From Sediminitomix flava (GTDB taxonomy: Bacteria > Bacteroidota > Bacteroidia > Cytophagales > Flammeovirgaceae), in NCBI RefSeq assembly GCF_003149185.1, contig NZ_QGDO01000006.1:186001-250000 (forward strand): a DNA stretch of 64,000 nt, read 5' to 3'. The translations under genes were made by a program, and so were the position numbers. Of the stretch, positions 43,457-52,088 are shown in pieces. Positions within the stretch are counted from its first letter, which is position 1. Each line of letters opens with the position of its first letter. The notes under the pieces were generated by a model that was given only the letters and a program-made list of their open reading frames with translations, made no database searches and was not told the DNA's origin.

Positions 43457-44683
43457 ATGGATCAAGGTAAAAAAATTACTACTTATCTATCCTTGTTTTT
43501 ATTAGCGGCAGTGTCGTTAACATCATGTAACGTAGGAGGTGGATACAAGCCTGATAGTTACAACACAGGAGCTTATAGTACTATTACTGGTGCTGAATAT
43601 AATTCAGGAGGAGATGGAGAATTTGTTGTAAGAGATTACCAAGGAATGCCTGAAGCTCCAAACATGAGATATATCGAAGGTGGACGTCTTATCCTCGGTT
43701 CATTCGAAGAAGATATCATGAAAACAGGCGACAATGTTGAGCGAACTGTTTCTGTATCGTCTTTCTGGATGGATGAAACTGAGATTGCTAATATTCACTG
43801 GTTAGAGTATCTACATTATTTACAGTTGGATTCAGGACAACAAGCGTATGATGAAGCTTTACCTGATACAACAGTATGGCAAGCAGAACTAGCATTCAAT
43901 GATCAATATGTTGATCATTATTTAAGATATCCTGGTTTCCGTTTTCACCCTGTAGTAGGTGTGACTTGGGAGCAAGCAACAAAATTCTGTCAGTGGAGAA
44001 CTGACTACGTGAATAAAATCTTAGCTCTTGAAAACGGTGAAGATTCTGAAGTAGAAAAAGCTGAAAATGGCGAGCGTATTCCTCTAGAGTCAGGAATCGT
44101 ACTTCCTAACTTTAGACTTCCTACAGAAGCTGAGTGGGATTATGCAGCACAAGCTTTGATCGGTTTGCAAGAACTTGATGAAAACTACGCTGAGCGTCGT
44201 ATCTATCCTTGGGATGGTCATACATTAAGAAACCCTTACGGTGAAGAAATGGGTAACTTTATGGCTAACTTCAAAAGAGGTAGAGGTGACTATGCAGGTA
44301 TTGGTGGTGAGCTAAATGATGCTGCTATGATTACTGCATGGATTTACGATAACCCTCCAAACGATTTCGGTCTTTATAACATGGCTGGTAACGTTAATGA
44401 GTGGGTTGAAGATATCTACCGTCCACTATCATACAAAGATTTCTCAGATCTAAACCCTGTCAGAAAATCAGGTTATTTAGATGATGCAAACTGGGGATAT
44501 GAGTATGACTACGCGAACTTCTACTCTTATATGAGTAACTCGATTCGTGTTTATAAAGGTGGATCATGGAATGATGTAGCATACTGGATGGCTCCTGGTA
44601 CAAGAAGATTCTTGGAGCAAGATTCAGCTACTTCAACTATTGGTTTCCGTTGTGCAATGATCAATGCAGGAAGCAACTATTAA
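43457..44683 (+). CDS. gldJ: Gliding-motility lipoprotein, GldJ-like (FGE-sulfatase fold)
   Basis: 408 residues with a lipoprotein signal (LLAAVSLTSC, Cys 24). The body is a formylglycine-generating-enzyme (SUMF1) fold: RTVSVSSFWMDETEIANIHW, LPTEAEWDYAAQA, NDFGLYNMAGNVNEWVED and VYKGGSWNDVAYWM. The fold is used here as a structural protein; the opening NMRYIEGGRLILGSFEED is typical of GldJ. GldJ/GldK lipoproteins are parts of the Bacteroidota gliding and T9SS machinery, forming or stabilising the ring beneath the outer membrane. GldK is the closest alternative, but gldL, gldM and gldN, which follow gldK, are absent here. It is shorter than the F. johnsoniae protein as I recall it. Confidence 0.8.
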   Translation: MDQGKKITTYLSLFLLAAVSLTSCNVGGGYKPDSYNTGAYSTITGAEYNSGGDGEFVVRDYQGMPEAPNMRYIEGGRLILGSFEEDIMKTGDNVERTVSVSSFWMDETEIANIHWLEYLHYLQLDSGQQAYDEALPDTTVWQAELAFNDQYVDHYLRYPGFRFHPVVGVTWEQATKFCQWRTDYVNKILALENGEDSEVEKAENGERIPLESGIVLPNFRLPTEAEWDYAAQALIGLQELDENYAERRIYPWDGHTLRNPYGEEMGNFMANFKRGRGDYAGIGGELNDAAMITAWIYDNPPNDFGLYNMAGNVNEWVEDIYRPLSYKDFSDLNPVRKSGYLDDANWGYEYDYANFYSYMSNSIRVYKGGSWNDVAYWMAPGTRRFLEQDSATSTIGFRCAMINAGSNY

Positions 44684-44710
44684 TAAGTAGAACTCAGATT
44701 TCAGAAATAT

Positions 44711-44741
44711 AAACTCTCCTCTATACGAGGAGAGTTTTTTT
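44711..44741 (+). terminator. Rho-independent terminator after gldJ
   Basis: AAACTCTCCTC (44711-44721) pairs perfectly with GAGGAGAGTTT (44727-44737), followed by TTTT. Confidence 0.9.
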
Positions 44742-44904
44742 ATGCTCAAAATCTAAGAATCATATTTGATCACAGTCTTACTTGAGTAAAAAAGACTTGT
44801 TGATTAATAGGCAATTATTGAACTATAAAAAGATTTCAGCTCATTAACTCTTTTTTTTTTCTAACTTCTGTACATAACCCAATACAAAGTTTAGACTTTG
44901 AATT

Positions 44905-44919
44905 CCCGATGTGATCGGG
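44905..44919 (+). other. Small perfect hairpin in the leader of the next gene
   Basis: CCCGAT-GTG-ATCGGG sits about 59 bases before the start at 44978. AAAGT-TTAG-ACTTT lies just before it (44886-44899). Their role is unknown. Confidence 0.35.
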
Positions 44920-44977
44920 TACAATCCTGGTAACCTTAGCTAATATCTCTTCGACAAGAATTGCACTATCTTAACCC

Positions 44978-47900
44978 ATGTATTTCAAGAATAGCCCAAA
45001 GAAAATTATATACTCATTATTGATTCTTTTTCTACCTATAGCTGCATCTGCCCAATTTAATACAGATGAAAAGTTTGGAAAGAATAGAATTCAATATGAT
45101 AAATTCAATTGGAGAATGGTCTCCACTGCACACTTCGAAATTTATTATTACGATGGTGGTTATACTACTGCACGTATAACAGCGAAGTATGCAGAAGAAG
45201 AATTTAATCGAATAACTGACTTAATTGGCTTTGCACCTTACACCAAAACCAAGCTTCTACTTTATAATTCGGTAGATGACCTTAAGCAAAGTAATATTGG
45301 AATTAATCAACAAGGCTTTGCTTTTAGTGGTCAAACCAATTTTTTCCGCCCAGAATTAGAGATTGCTTTCACTGGAAATAAGTATGACTATAAGAAAGAA
45401 CTGCTCTATCGTTTGGCATATTCTTATGTGCTAGAAATGATGTACGGAGGTAGTTTAAAAGACATGCTTCGCAGTAGTTACTTACTTAGTTTACCACAAT
45501 GGTTTGTTAGTGGTGCTGCAAATTATGTAGCTGAAGGTTGGTCTTTGGAGATGGATGATTTTATGCGTGATTTTCTTAAGCAAAAGAAAGTTCCTAACCC
45601 AACTTGGTTGGAAGGTGAGAAAGCAAAATGGGTAGGACAATCTATTTGGAACTACATCGCTGAGAAATATGGAAAAGAGAATATTTCCAGTATTCTAAAC
45701 TTAACACGAATTGTACGAGATGAGCAAACAAGTATCCTAAATACATTGGGTGTTTCATATGAAAGATTCATCCAAGACTGGGAAGGCTACTATGTCAATC
45801 AGTATGAACCATTAGAACTTTTACATATACAACCCGATGATGAGTATGTGTTGAAGAGCAATAAGAAAGAGCGTTTGTATACTCAAATGGTTCCTAGTCC
45901 AAATGGAAGTAGATTAGCTGTTGTTGAAAATCATAGAGGTAAATATCACGTAAAACTCATTGATACAGTAACTAAAAAAGAACAGATAATTTTAAAAGGT
46001 GGGTATAGAGTTGTAAACCAAGATATTGATTTGGGTTTGCCTTTAGTGGCTTGGATTGATGAAACAGAAATTCTATTTATAGCCGATGAGAAAGGAGAGT
46101 TGACGATGTGGACCTACGATTTAGAGCAATCGGCAGTTCTACATTGGACTCGTAAAAAGAAGAAAAAAATACATTTTCCATTTAGTAATATCAATGCAAT
46201 TGACATTTCGCATAATGGAAAATACCTTTTGATTAGTGCCGAAAAGAGAGGACAAAGTGATTTGTATTTACACAACCTTGATAAAAGAAGGTCAAAGCAG
46301 ATAACTAGAGATGGATATGATGATCTGCAAGCGCGTTTTTTACCTAAAAGTTTGGATGTGGTGTTTAGCTCCAACCGTCCACTAGATTCACTTAACTTCA
46401 ATGTTTCAGTAAAAGATATTCCAGAAGTTTCAGATCATCTCAATTTGTTTATTTACAGGAGTAAGAGTAATACTTTAGAAGCTCTGACAGAAAGCGAAAG
46501 TGATAATATACGTCCATATCCTATAGACAAGAATAACATTTTATACTTGAGTGATAAACGCGGAATTTCACATCTGTATAAAATGAATCTAGAGACCAAA
46601 AAGTCTATACAGCTTACAAATTACTTGTATAGTATTATGGACTTTGCGATGGTTAATAGACAATTGAGTTTTGTAATGAGGGAAGGGAAAAGGGAGCAAT
46701 TATTCTTAAGCCCTTTAGAATTATCAACTCCAGTGGTGACAAACAAGACAGAACGTCAGAAAGTCTTGGATATGAGGTTGCTTAAGCAAAAAAAGAAGGA
46801 AGCTTACCTAGAAGAACAAAAGAAACTTAAAGAAGAAAGAGATAAGCAAAAAGAACTTGAGCGTCAGAAAGCTTTAGCAAATGATAGTATACAAACGATA
46901 ACGACAGACTCCATGGCTACTTTGGAGGAAGAAAAAAAAGATGTAGAAGTTGATACCGATAATTATCGTTTTGATTCATTCTCAAAATCTTCAAGACAAA
47001 GGTTCCTAGAAAAATATAAGAAAGCAGTAAATGCAAGGAATAAAGGTCGTCGTTCGGGATTATCGAAACCTGTACCTTATGAAAGCCGATTTGGTGTTGA
47101 AAACTTCACCAGTAACCTTGTAGTTGACCCATTAAGAGGTTGGAATTTACTCTTTGAGACTTCGATGTCTGATGTACTTGAAAATCATAAAATCAGTGCG
47201 GGAATGTTTGGTGTATTGCCTGTAATCAACCGTTCGAGTTTGTATGCAGAGTATCAGTACTTGGGTAAAAGAGTAGATTTTAAAACAAGATATGAGCAGA
47301 TTCTATTAGAAATAAAGAATACAAACCCTGCGAGTGCCAATACCCAAATTAACCATTTATATACACTAAACCGCTTTAAACCAACGGTATCATATCCTTT
47401 CACAATCCGAAGCAGGGTAGAAGTATCGCCTATGTTTGAAAGTACGAGTTATATCAATAAGCGACAGTTATTTATTCCTGAAGAACGGACAAATTATGCG
47501 GGTTTAGCAGTGGAGTATATCTATGACAATAGTTTTGTCATGGGAGATAATATGATGAGGGGAACAAGAGGACGTATCCGATTTGAAAACCATACAGGAA
47601 TTTCTGATGCTGACGATTCATTCTCTGAGATTTATATAGATTTTAGGCATTATCATGAGTTGTACCGATCACTTACCTTTGCCTCAAGAGTTTCTATGGG
47701 TAAATTCTTCGGAAGTGCGCCTAAAACCTATCGTTTGGGAGGTACAGCAAATTGGTTGTTCCCATCGATTACGAATAACCCAACAGATGTGAGTGAACCT
47801 GTCTCTCAGCCTTTAACAAACTTAATGTTCGACAGATTTATCCCAACGGTTAGGGGTTTTAACTATAATACTTGGGAAGGAGAAAACTTCTTTAGCTATA

Positions 47901-48241
47901 ATGGAGAGATAAGATTCCCCCTTCTGAAGTTTATCACCAATAAGCCAATTCGCTCATCTTTCTTCAGAAACTTACAGTTTACAGCCTTCTTTGATGTGGG
48001 AACAGCATGGTCTGGGGCAGATTTACTATCTGAGTCTGATAGAACCAATCAAGTGATAGAAAGAGGAGAGTTTACAGTAGAAGTAAAAAGCTACAAAAGT
48101 CCATTCCTCATGAGTCATGGAGCAGGGGTTCGTTCTATTTTATTTGGTTACTACCTCAAATTGGATGTCGCATGGACAATAGAGGATGGATACAGAAGCG
48201 AAAGTCCGAAATATGTAATTTCAATAGGTCATGACTTCTAA
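44978..48241 (+). CDS. Outer-membrane fusion protein: gluzincin-like domain, TolB-type propeller, Omp85-like barrel
   Basis: 1087 residues with a signal peptide (ending AASAQ). Residues 30-270 resemble peptidase-MA/gluzincin proteins, but where HExxH is expected the segment reads LLYRLAYSYV, and the WFxEGxAEY block is LPQWFVSGAANYVAEGW, so it is probably non-catalytic. Residues 280-600 are a TolB-like six-blade propeller (repeats such as LLISAEKRGQSDLYLHNLDK, VVFSSNRP, ILYLSDKRGISHLYKM). A charged coiled region follows (LLKQKKKEAYLEEQKKLKEE). The C-terminal 400 residues form an outer-membrane barrel of the Omp85 type with the VRGF motif in FIPTVRGFNYN and a final strand YVISIGHDF. Function unknown; it is next to gldJ. 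Confidence 0.8.
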   Translation: MYFKNSPKKIIYSLLILFLPIAASAQFNTDEKFGKNRIQYDKFNWRMVSTAHFEIYYYDGGYTTARITAKYAEEEFNRITDLIGFAPYTKTKLLLYNSVDDLKQSNIGINQQGFAFSGQTNFFRPELEIAFTGNKYDYKKELLYRLAYSYVLEMMYGGSLKDMLRSSYLLSLPQWFVSGAANYVAEGWSLEMDDFMRDFLKQKKVPNPTWLEGEKAKWVGQSIWNYIAEKYGKENISSILNLTRIVRDEQTSILNTLGVSYERFIQDWEGYYVNQYEPLELLHIQPDDEYVLKSNKKERLYTQMVPSPNGSRLAVVENHRGKYHVKLIDTVTKKEQIILKGGYRVVNQDIDLGLPLVAWIDETEILFIADEKGELTMWTYDLEQSAVLHWTRKKKKKIHFPFSNINAIDISHNGKYLLISAEKRGQSDLYLHNLDKRRSKQITRDGYDDLQARFLPKSLDVVFSSNRPLDSLNFNVSVKDIPEVSDHLNLFIYRSKSNTLEALTESESDNIRPYPIDKNNILYLSDKRGISHLYKMNLETKKSIQLTNYLYSIMDFAMVNRQLSFVMREGKREQLFLSPLELSTPVVTNKTERQKVLDMRLLKQKKKEAYLEEQKKLKEERDKQKELERQKALANDSIQTITTDSMATLEEEKKDVEVDTDNYRFDSFSKSSRQRFLEKYKKAVNARNKGRRSGLSKPVPYESRFGVENFTSNLVVDPLRGWNLLFETSMSDVLENHKISAGMFGVLPVINRSSLYAEYQYLGKRVDFKTRYEQILLEIKNTNPASANTQINHLYTLNRFKPTVSYPFTIRSRVEVSPMFESTSYINKRQLFIPEERTNYAGLAVEYIYDNSFVMGDNMMRGTRGRIRFENHTGISDADDSFSEIYIDFRHYHELYRSLTFASRVSMGKFFGSAPKTYRLGGTANWLFPSITNNPTDVSEPVSQPLTNLMFDRFIPTVRGFNYNTWEGENFFSYNGEIRFPLLKFITNKPIRSSFFRNLQFTAFFDVGTAWSGADLLSESDRTNQVIERGEFTVEVKSYKSPFLMSHGAGVRSILFGYYLKLDVAWTIEDGYRSESPKYVISIGHDF

Positions 48242-48281
48242 AATTTTTCATTAGTGTTTAGTGTGTTTGTATATGAGACAG

Positions 48282-48324
48282 CCCTCAGATGATCTTTCTG
48301 ATCGTTTGGGGGTTTTGTTCTTTT
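48282..48324 (+). terminator. Terminator after the fusion protein gene
   Basis: CCCTCAGATGATC (48282-48294) pairs with GATCGTTTGGGGG (48300-48312) over 13 positions with four G-T wobbles (three on closer reading of the middle), followed by TTTTGTTCTTTT. Confidence 0.75.
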
Positions 48325-48365
48325 CAGGTAATTCTCAAAGATTCCATAAATGATTGAGTGTATGT

Positions 48366-48396
48366 TTTGAGCTTGTGATTTTCCAATGTAGCTTTG
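48366..48396 (+). promoter_or_regulatory. Consensus Bacteroidota promoter of the udk operon
   Basis: TTTG (48366-48369), exactly 19 bases, then TAGCTTTG (48389-48396) is a full match to TTTG-N19-TAnnTTTG. It is about 74 bases upstream of udk and the best promoter seen in the window. Confidence 0.75.
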
Positions 48397-48469
48397 TCAA
48401 AATTTTTATTTTTGGTGCCTTATTTCTGTTTTCTTGTGTTATAGGTGCAGGTAAAACTTTAGTAAGGGA

Positions 48470-49108
48470 ATGGGACGCATTATGGGAACTTGTTTATTTA
48501 TTGGCATTGCTGGTGGAAGTGGAAGTGGTAAAACAACCATAGCGAGAAATCTTGCAGAGCTCTTCGATGTAGAAGATGCAATTCTACTAGAACAAGATGC
48601 TTATTACAAAGAGTTAGATCATCTGAGTTTGGATGAAAGAGCGAAGACAAACTTCGATCATCCAGATGCAATAGAATTTGAACTGCTAGAGCAACACCTT
48701 AGAGAGTTGGCAAATGGCAATCAGATTGAACGTCCTATCTATAATTTCAAGACTCACGCCAGAGAAAAAGAAACAAAAATCTTAACACCTGCCCGCATAG
48801 TTATTGTAGAGGGGATTTTAGTTCTCGCAATGCGAAAAATTCGAAAGCTTTTAGACATCAAAGTATTTGTAGATACAGATGCTGATGAAATGCTTTTGCG
48901 CAGAATTGAAAGAGATATCAAAGAAAGAGGAAGAACATTGGAGTCGGTGAGAGATCAGTATCTTGCTACTGTGAAACCAATGTATCTTAAATATTGTGAG
49001 CCGAGTAAGCGTTATGCCGATGTAATTGTTCCTGAAGGTGGGAAAAATAAAGTGGCAGTGAATATGCTCATCAATCACCTTAGAGATTATTTACAGAAAG
49101 GCGAATAA
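48470..49108 (+). CDS. udk: Uridine kinase
   Basis: 212 residues, cytoplasmic; phosphorylates uridine and cytidine in pyrimidine salvage. Walker A is GIAGGSGSGKTTIA; EQDAYYKELDHLS, FDHPDAIEFELLEQHL and the IYNFKTHARE block are uridine-kinase signatures, followed by IVEGILVLAMRKIR and VDTDADEMLLRRIERDIKERGR. Two ATGs in frame, 48470 and 48482, are possible; 48482 (MGTCLFIGIAG) is closer to the family pattern, with the AAGGG at 48464-48468 at a more usual distance. rlmB follows after 21 bases. Confidence 0.93.
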   Translation: MGRIMGTCLFIGIAGGSGSGKTTIARNLAELFDVEDAILLEQDAYYKELDHLSLDERAKTNFDHPDAIEFELLEQHLRELANGNQIERPIYNFKTHAREKETKILTPARIVIVEGILVLAMRKIRKLLDIKVFVDTDADEMLLRRIERDIKERGRTLESVRDQYLATVKPMYLKYCEPSKRYADVIVPEGGKNKVAVNMLINHLRDYLQKGE

Positions 49109-49129
49109 TGCCTGCTATCATTTTAGAAA

Positions 49130-49888
49130 ATGGAAAATAATAGAAATAAAGGAGCCGTTAAGGATATGATTTACGGGATTCAACCTGTATTGGAAGCCTT
49201 ACAAGCTGGCAAAGAAATCGACAAACTTCTGATTAACAGAGAAAGTACAAATGCTCAATTGGCAGAGATTCACCGATTGGCTAGGGAACAAAATATTCCT
49301 GTTTCTCGTGTACCAGAGCCTAAGTTGATGAGAGTTACACGTAAGAATCATCAAGGGGTTATAGCTTATATGTCGGTTATTTCTTATGCTTCTCTAGATA
49401 ACATTATTAGTTCAGCGTATGAGACAGGTCAAGTTCCTTTCGTTTTGGTGTTAGACCAAGTAACGGATGTTCGTAATCTTGGTGCTATTGCTCGTTCGGC
49501 TGAATGTGCTGGTGTTCAAGCTTTGATTATCCCTACAAAAGGTGCTGCACAAGTAACAGCTGATGCCGTGCGTACTTCAGCAGGAGCTTTGAATCATATT
49601 CCTGTTTGTAGAGTAGAAGATCTTCCTGAGACAATTTCTTACTTACAAGGTTGTGGTTTACAAGTAGTAGGATGTACTGAAAAAGGAGAGAAAACCATTC
49701 ATGAAATGGACTTCAGTGTGCCTACTGCAATTGTGATGGGTAATGAGGAAATTGGTATTTCAAATACAATTCTTCGTACTGCAGATCATTTAGCTAAGAT
49801 TCCAATGAATGGAAAAATCAATTCATTGAATGTATCAGTCGCTTCGGGTATTATTCTTTTTGAAGCCGTAAGACAAAAGTCACTTTAG
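49130..49888 (+). CDS. rlmB: 23S rRNA (guanosine-2'-O-)-methyltransferase RlmB
   Basis: A SPOUT methyltransferase of 252 residues. The N-terminal substrate domain (MIYGIQPVLEALQAGKEIDKLL) is the RlmB/TrmH-like L30e-type region; the catalytic knot has LDQVTDVRNLGAIARSAEC, VMGNEEIGIS and GKINSLNVSVASGIILFE. The target in E. coli is Gm2251 of 23S rRNA; conservation of the N-terminal domain makes RlmB more likely than TrmH. It follows udk by 21 bases and a hairpin separates it from the heptosyltransferase gene. Confidence 0.92.
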   Translation: MENNRNKGAVKDMIYGIQPVLEALQAGKEIDKLLINRESTNAQLAEIHRLAREQNIPVSRVPEPKLMRVTRKNHQGVIAYMSVISYASLDNIISSAYETGQVPFVLVLDQVTDVRNLGAIARSAECAGVQALIIPTKGAAQVTADAVRTSAGALNHIPVCRVEDLPETISYLQGCGLQVVGCTEKGEKTIHEMDFSVPTAIVMGNEEIGISNTILRTADHLAKIPMNGKINSLNVSVASGIILFEAVRQKSL

Positions 49889-49901
49889 TAAAATATAATA
49901 C

Positions 49902-49930
49902 AGAGCTTAGCCAAAGGTTAAGCTCTTTTA
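49902..49930 (+). terminator. Terminator after rlmB
   Basis: AGAGCTTA (49902-49909) pairs with TAAGCTCT (49919-49926); only a short T-run follows. Confidence 0.6.
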
Positions 49931-49941
49931 CTTTTTAAGAT

Positions 49942-50913
49942 ATGAAAGTTCTCATTATTCGCTTTTCTTCTATTGGAGATATCGTTCTTACAACTCCTGT
50001 AATCCGTGCATTGAAAACGCAACTTGATAATGCAGAAGTCCACTATGTGACTAAAAAGCAATATCACGGAGTACTGAAGGAGAATCCGTATATTGATAAA
50101 ATTCATCTTTTGGATGGTAAACTTTCTAGTTTGGTTAAAGAGCTTAAGAAAGAAAAATTTGACTATATCATCGATCTTCACAAAAACCTTAGAACGTCAC
50201 TGATCAAACTTCAACTTTGGGGTGTGAAGAGCTATTCGTTCAATAAGATCAATCGTGAAAAATGGCTTTATGTAAATTGGAAATTGAAAAATGTCATGCC
50301 CAATGTACATATCGTAGATCGGTATATGGAACCAGCCACTAAGTTAGGGGTGAAAACAGATGCTTTGGGGCTTGACTATTTTATAGCTCAAGAAGACGAG
50401 GTAGAGCTAAGTTGGATTGGTGAAGATTATACAGGTGAATATGCTGGCTTTGTGATTGGAGGACAACATGCTACCAAGCAGTTGCCTTTTGAAAAAATGA
50501 TTGAGCTAATGGATCGAATTACGATTCCTACAATCATTTTAGGTGGTCCTGAGGATAAAGAAGTGGGAGATAAATTGGTTGAGTATTATGAAAAGAATTT
50601 TCCAGAAAAGAAGGTCTTCAACAGTTGTGGAAAATTCAAGCTTAATCAATCGGCTTCATTGGTGAAACAAGCGAAGGTGATCTTCACGCATGATACAGGT
50701 TTGATGCACATTGCTGCAGCCTTCAAAAAACAAGTTTATAGCATTTGGGGGAATACAACTCCTGAACTAGGAATGTATCCTTATAGAACCAGTTTTGTAG
50801 TCTATGAACGTAAAGATTTAGATTGTAGACCTTGTTCTAAAATTGGGCATAAAGAGTGTCCGAAAGGTCACTTTAAATGTATGCGAGAGCAAGAATTTGA
50901 TTTTGAAGTTTAA
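49942..50913 (+). CDS. Glycosyltransferase family 9, LPS heptosyltransferase-like
   Basis: 323 residues of the GT9 family. The N-terminus has MKVLIIRFSSIGDIVLTTPV, the ADP-heptose-transferase signature, followed by the DYIIDLHKNLRTS block and near the C-terminus the donor-site motif FTHDTGLMHIAAAFKKQVYSIWG. A Cys-rich tail (CRPCSKIGHKECPKGHFKC) ends the protein, as in many heptosyltransferase II relatives. It is expected to add heptose to the inner core of LPS at the inner membrane. The exact acceptor is uncertain. Confidence 0.87.
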   Translation: MKVLIIRFSSIGDIVLTTPVIRALKTQLDNAEVHYVTKKQYHGVLKENPYIDKIHLLDGKLSSLVKELKKEKFDYIIDLHKNLRTSLIKLQLWGVKSYSFNKINREKWLYVNWKLKNVMPNVHIVDRYMEPATKLGVKTDALGLDYFIAQEDEVELSWIGEDYTGEYAGFVIGGQHATKQLPFEKMIELMDRITIPTIILGGPEDKEVGDKLVEYYEKNFPEKKVFNSCGKFKLNQSASLVKQAKVIFTHDTGLMHIAAAFKKQVYSIWGNTTPELGMYPYRTSFVVYERKDLDCRPCSKIGHKECPKGHFKCMREQEFDFEV

Positions 50914-50920
50914 ATAAAAA

Positions 50921-50981
50921 AATAGCTCAGTTCAAATACTTTAGTAATAAGTAGATGAACTGAGCTATTTTGTTTTTTTTT
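50921..50981. terminator. Terminator between the heptosyltransferase and agarase genes
   Basis: AATAGCTCAGTTCA (50921-50934) pairs perfectly with TGAACTGAGCTATT (50956-50969); a long T-run follows and A-run precedes. Confidence 0.88.
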
Positions 50982-50988
50982 CTCCCTT

Positions 50989-51861
50989 TTAAACATCTTC
51001 CAATTTCCAAGTTCTTACCCAATCATAAGAAGTTGTTCGATCTTCTTCTGAGCCAGTCATTCCACCATCTTCAGGAACAGGATTCCAATTGTAGGTTTCA
51101 GTAACCATTCGTAAATACATTGGTAAATCAAAATCAGCTTCGGGGTGAACGGTGTAGACATGCTTACCATCTAAAAAGAATAAAATCTCAGATTTACTCT
51201 TCCACCAAGCAGCATAAATATGGAAGTCTTCAAAGGCTAAACCTCCAATATCAGTATGATTACCCCATGACCCAACAGGTGTTTCAGGGCATTGCGTATT
51301 TCTACTGTGAGTATTAGAACCCATTTGTCTAAATTTATTTTGTGCCCATTTTTGAGGATTAGTAACAATACCTACACATTCTTGAATGTCTAATTCTGCT
51401 GTTCTTTTATCACAGTTTTCACCATCTCTAGTATTATTGATAAGCCAAAAAGTGGAAGACATAAATGTTTTATTTGCCTTCATTCTACATTCGATATAAT
51501 GCCCAACAGTAACGGGATGTTGAGAACCCACATATCCGCCAGCATGAGTAAAAATATCCTCTCGGATTTGTTCAGGAGATGAAAGCTGATAGTTTGTAAG
51601 CCTTAAACTTCCTTGATCAAGACTAACTACATCTTTCTTAAATATTCCAGGAGGTCTACCTATCCAGCCTTTAGGCTCAGTATTTTTCCACTTACTCTCG
51701 TCTAGAGCTACGCCATCAAATTCATCTGAAAGTTTATCGACTAATACCCATTCTTTGTGCTTAGGTTTTGGGTCTTCGCCATCATTGAAAGACGGTCGGA
51801 TAGCTTCTTTACATCCTTGAGAAAAGAAAACGCAGATGAGCAGAATATATAGTTTATGCAT
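50989..51861 (-). CDS. GH16 beta-agarase-like lipoprotein
   Basis: 290 residues with a lipoprotein signal (MHKLYILLICVFFSQGC, Cys 17), so anchored at the cell surface or periplasm. The GH16 active site is ELDIQE (nucleophile E156, helper D158, acid/base E161). Family-specific agarase blocks are GWIGRPPGIF, NTHSRNTQCPETPVG, FHIYAAWWKSKSEILFFLDG and the C-terminal MVTETYNWNPVPEDGGMTGS and DWVRTWKLED, which point to a beta-agarase rather than a laminarinase or porphyranase. It should cut beta-1,4 links in agarose. It has no extra domain, unlike its paralogue downstream at 52089. Conserved upstream element at 51981-51995. Confidence 0.88.
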   Translation of the reverse strand: MHKLYILLICVFFSQGCKEAIRPSFNDGEDPKPKHKEWVLVDKLSDEFDGVALDESKWKNTEPKGWIGRPPGIFKKDVVSLDQGSLRLTNYQLSSPEQIREDIFTHAGGYVGSQHPVTVGHYIECRMKANKTFMSSTFWLINNTRDGENCDKRTAELDIQECVGIVTNPQKWAQNKFRQMGSNTHSRNTQCPETPVGSWGNHTDIGGLAFEDFHIYAAWWKSKSEILFFLDGKHVYTVHPEADFDLPMYLRMVTETYNWNPVPEDGGMTGSEEDRTTSYDWVRTWKLEDV

Positions 51862-51980
51862 TGATCAATTGTTTATTAGTTATGAATGAAAAAAATATTG
51901 ATAGAAATAGACTATTTGGCAGTCTTTATAATGGAAAGATATCTGAAAAGAGTGCTTTTCTATGGGAAAAAATGAATCAA

Positions 51981-51995
51981 GCTTAAGGGGGAAAT
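51981..51995 (-). promoter_or_regulatory. Conserved upstream element of the first agarase
   Basis: GCTTAAGGGGGAAAT (plus-strand reading) starts 120 bases upstream of the GH16 lipoprotein start, and the identical 15-mer occurs 118 bases upstream of the second GH16 gene. Flanking bases are also partly alike. Confidence 0.6.
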
Positions 51996-52033
51996 TATTA
52001 TTTGTATTATCAATTCTAAAAGTTTTATAGATA

Positions 52034-52069
52034 AAAAAGAGACTGCTCTATACAGAGACAGTCCCTTTT
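52034..52069 (-). terminator. Terminator after the T9SS agarase gene
   Basis: AAAAAGAGACTG pairs with CAGTCCCTTTT with one G-T wobble; on the minus strand T residues follow. It lies just after the stop at 52089. Confidence 0.75.
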
Positions 52070-52088
52070 ACTTCCCTCAAAATAATTA

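Noticed and set aside
48354-48542. A 62-codon plus-strand frame overlapping the udk promoter and start
   Set aside because: Starts with a weak codon, overlaps a consensus promoter and the udk start in another frame, and ends in low-complexity Val/Glu sequence.
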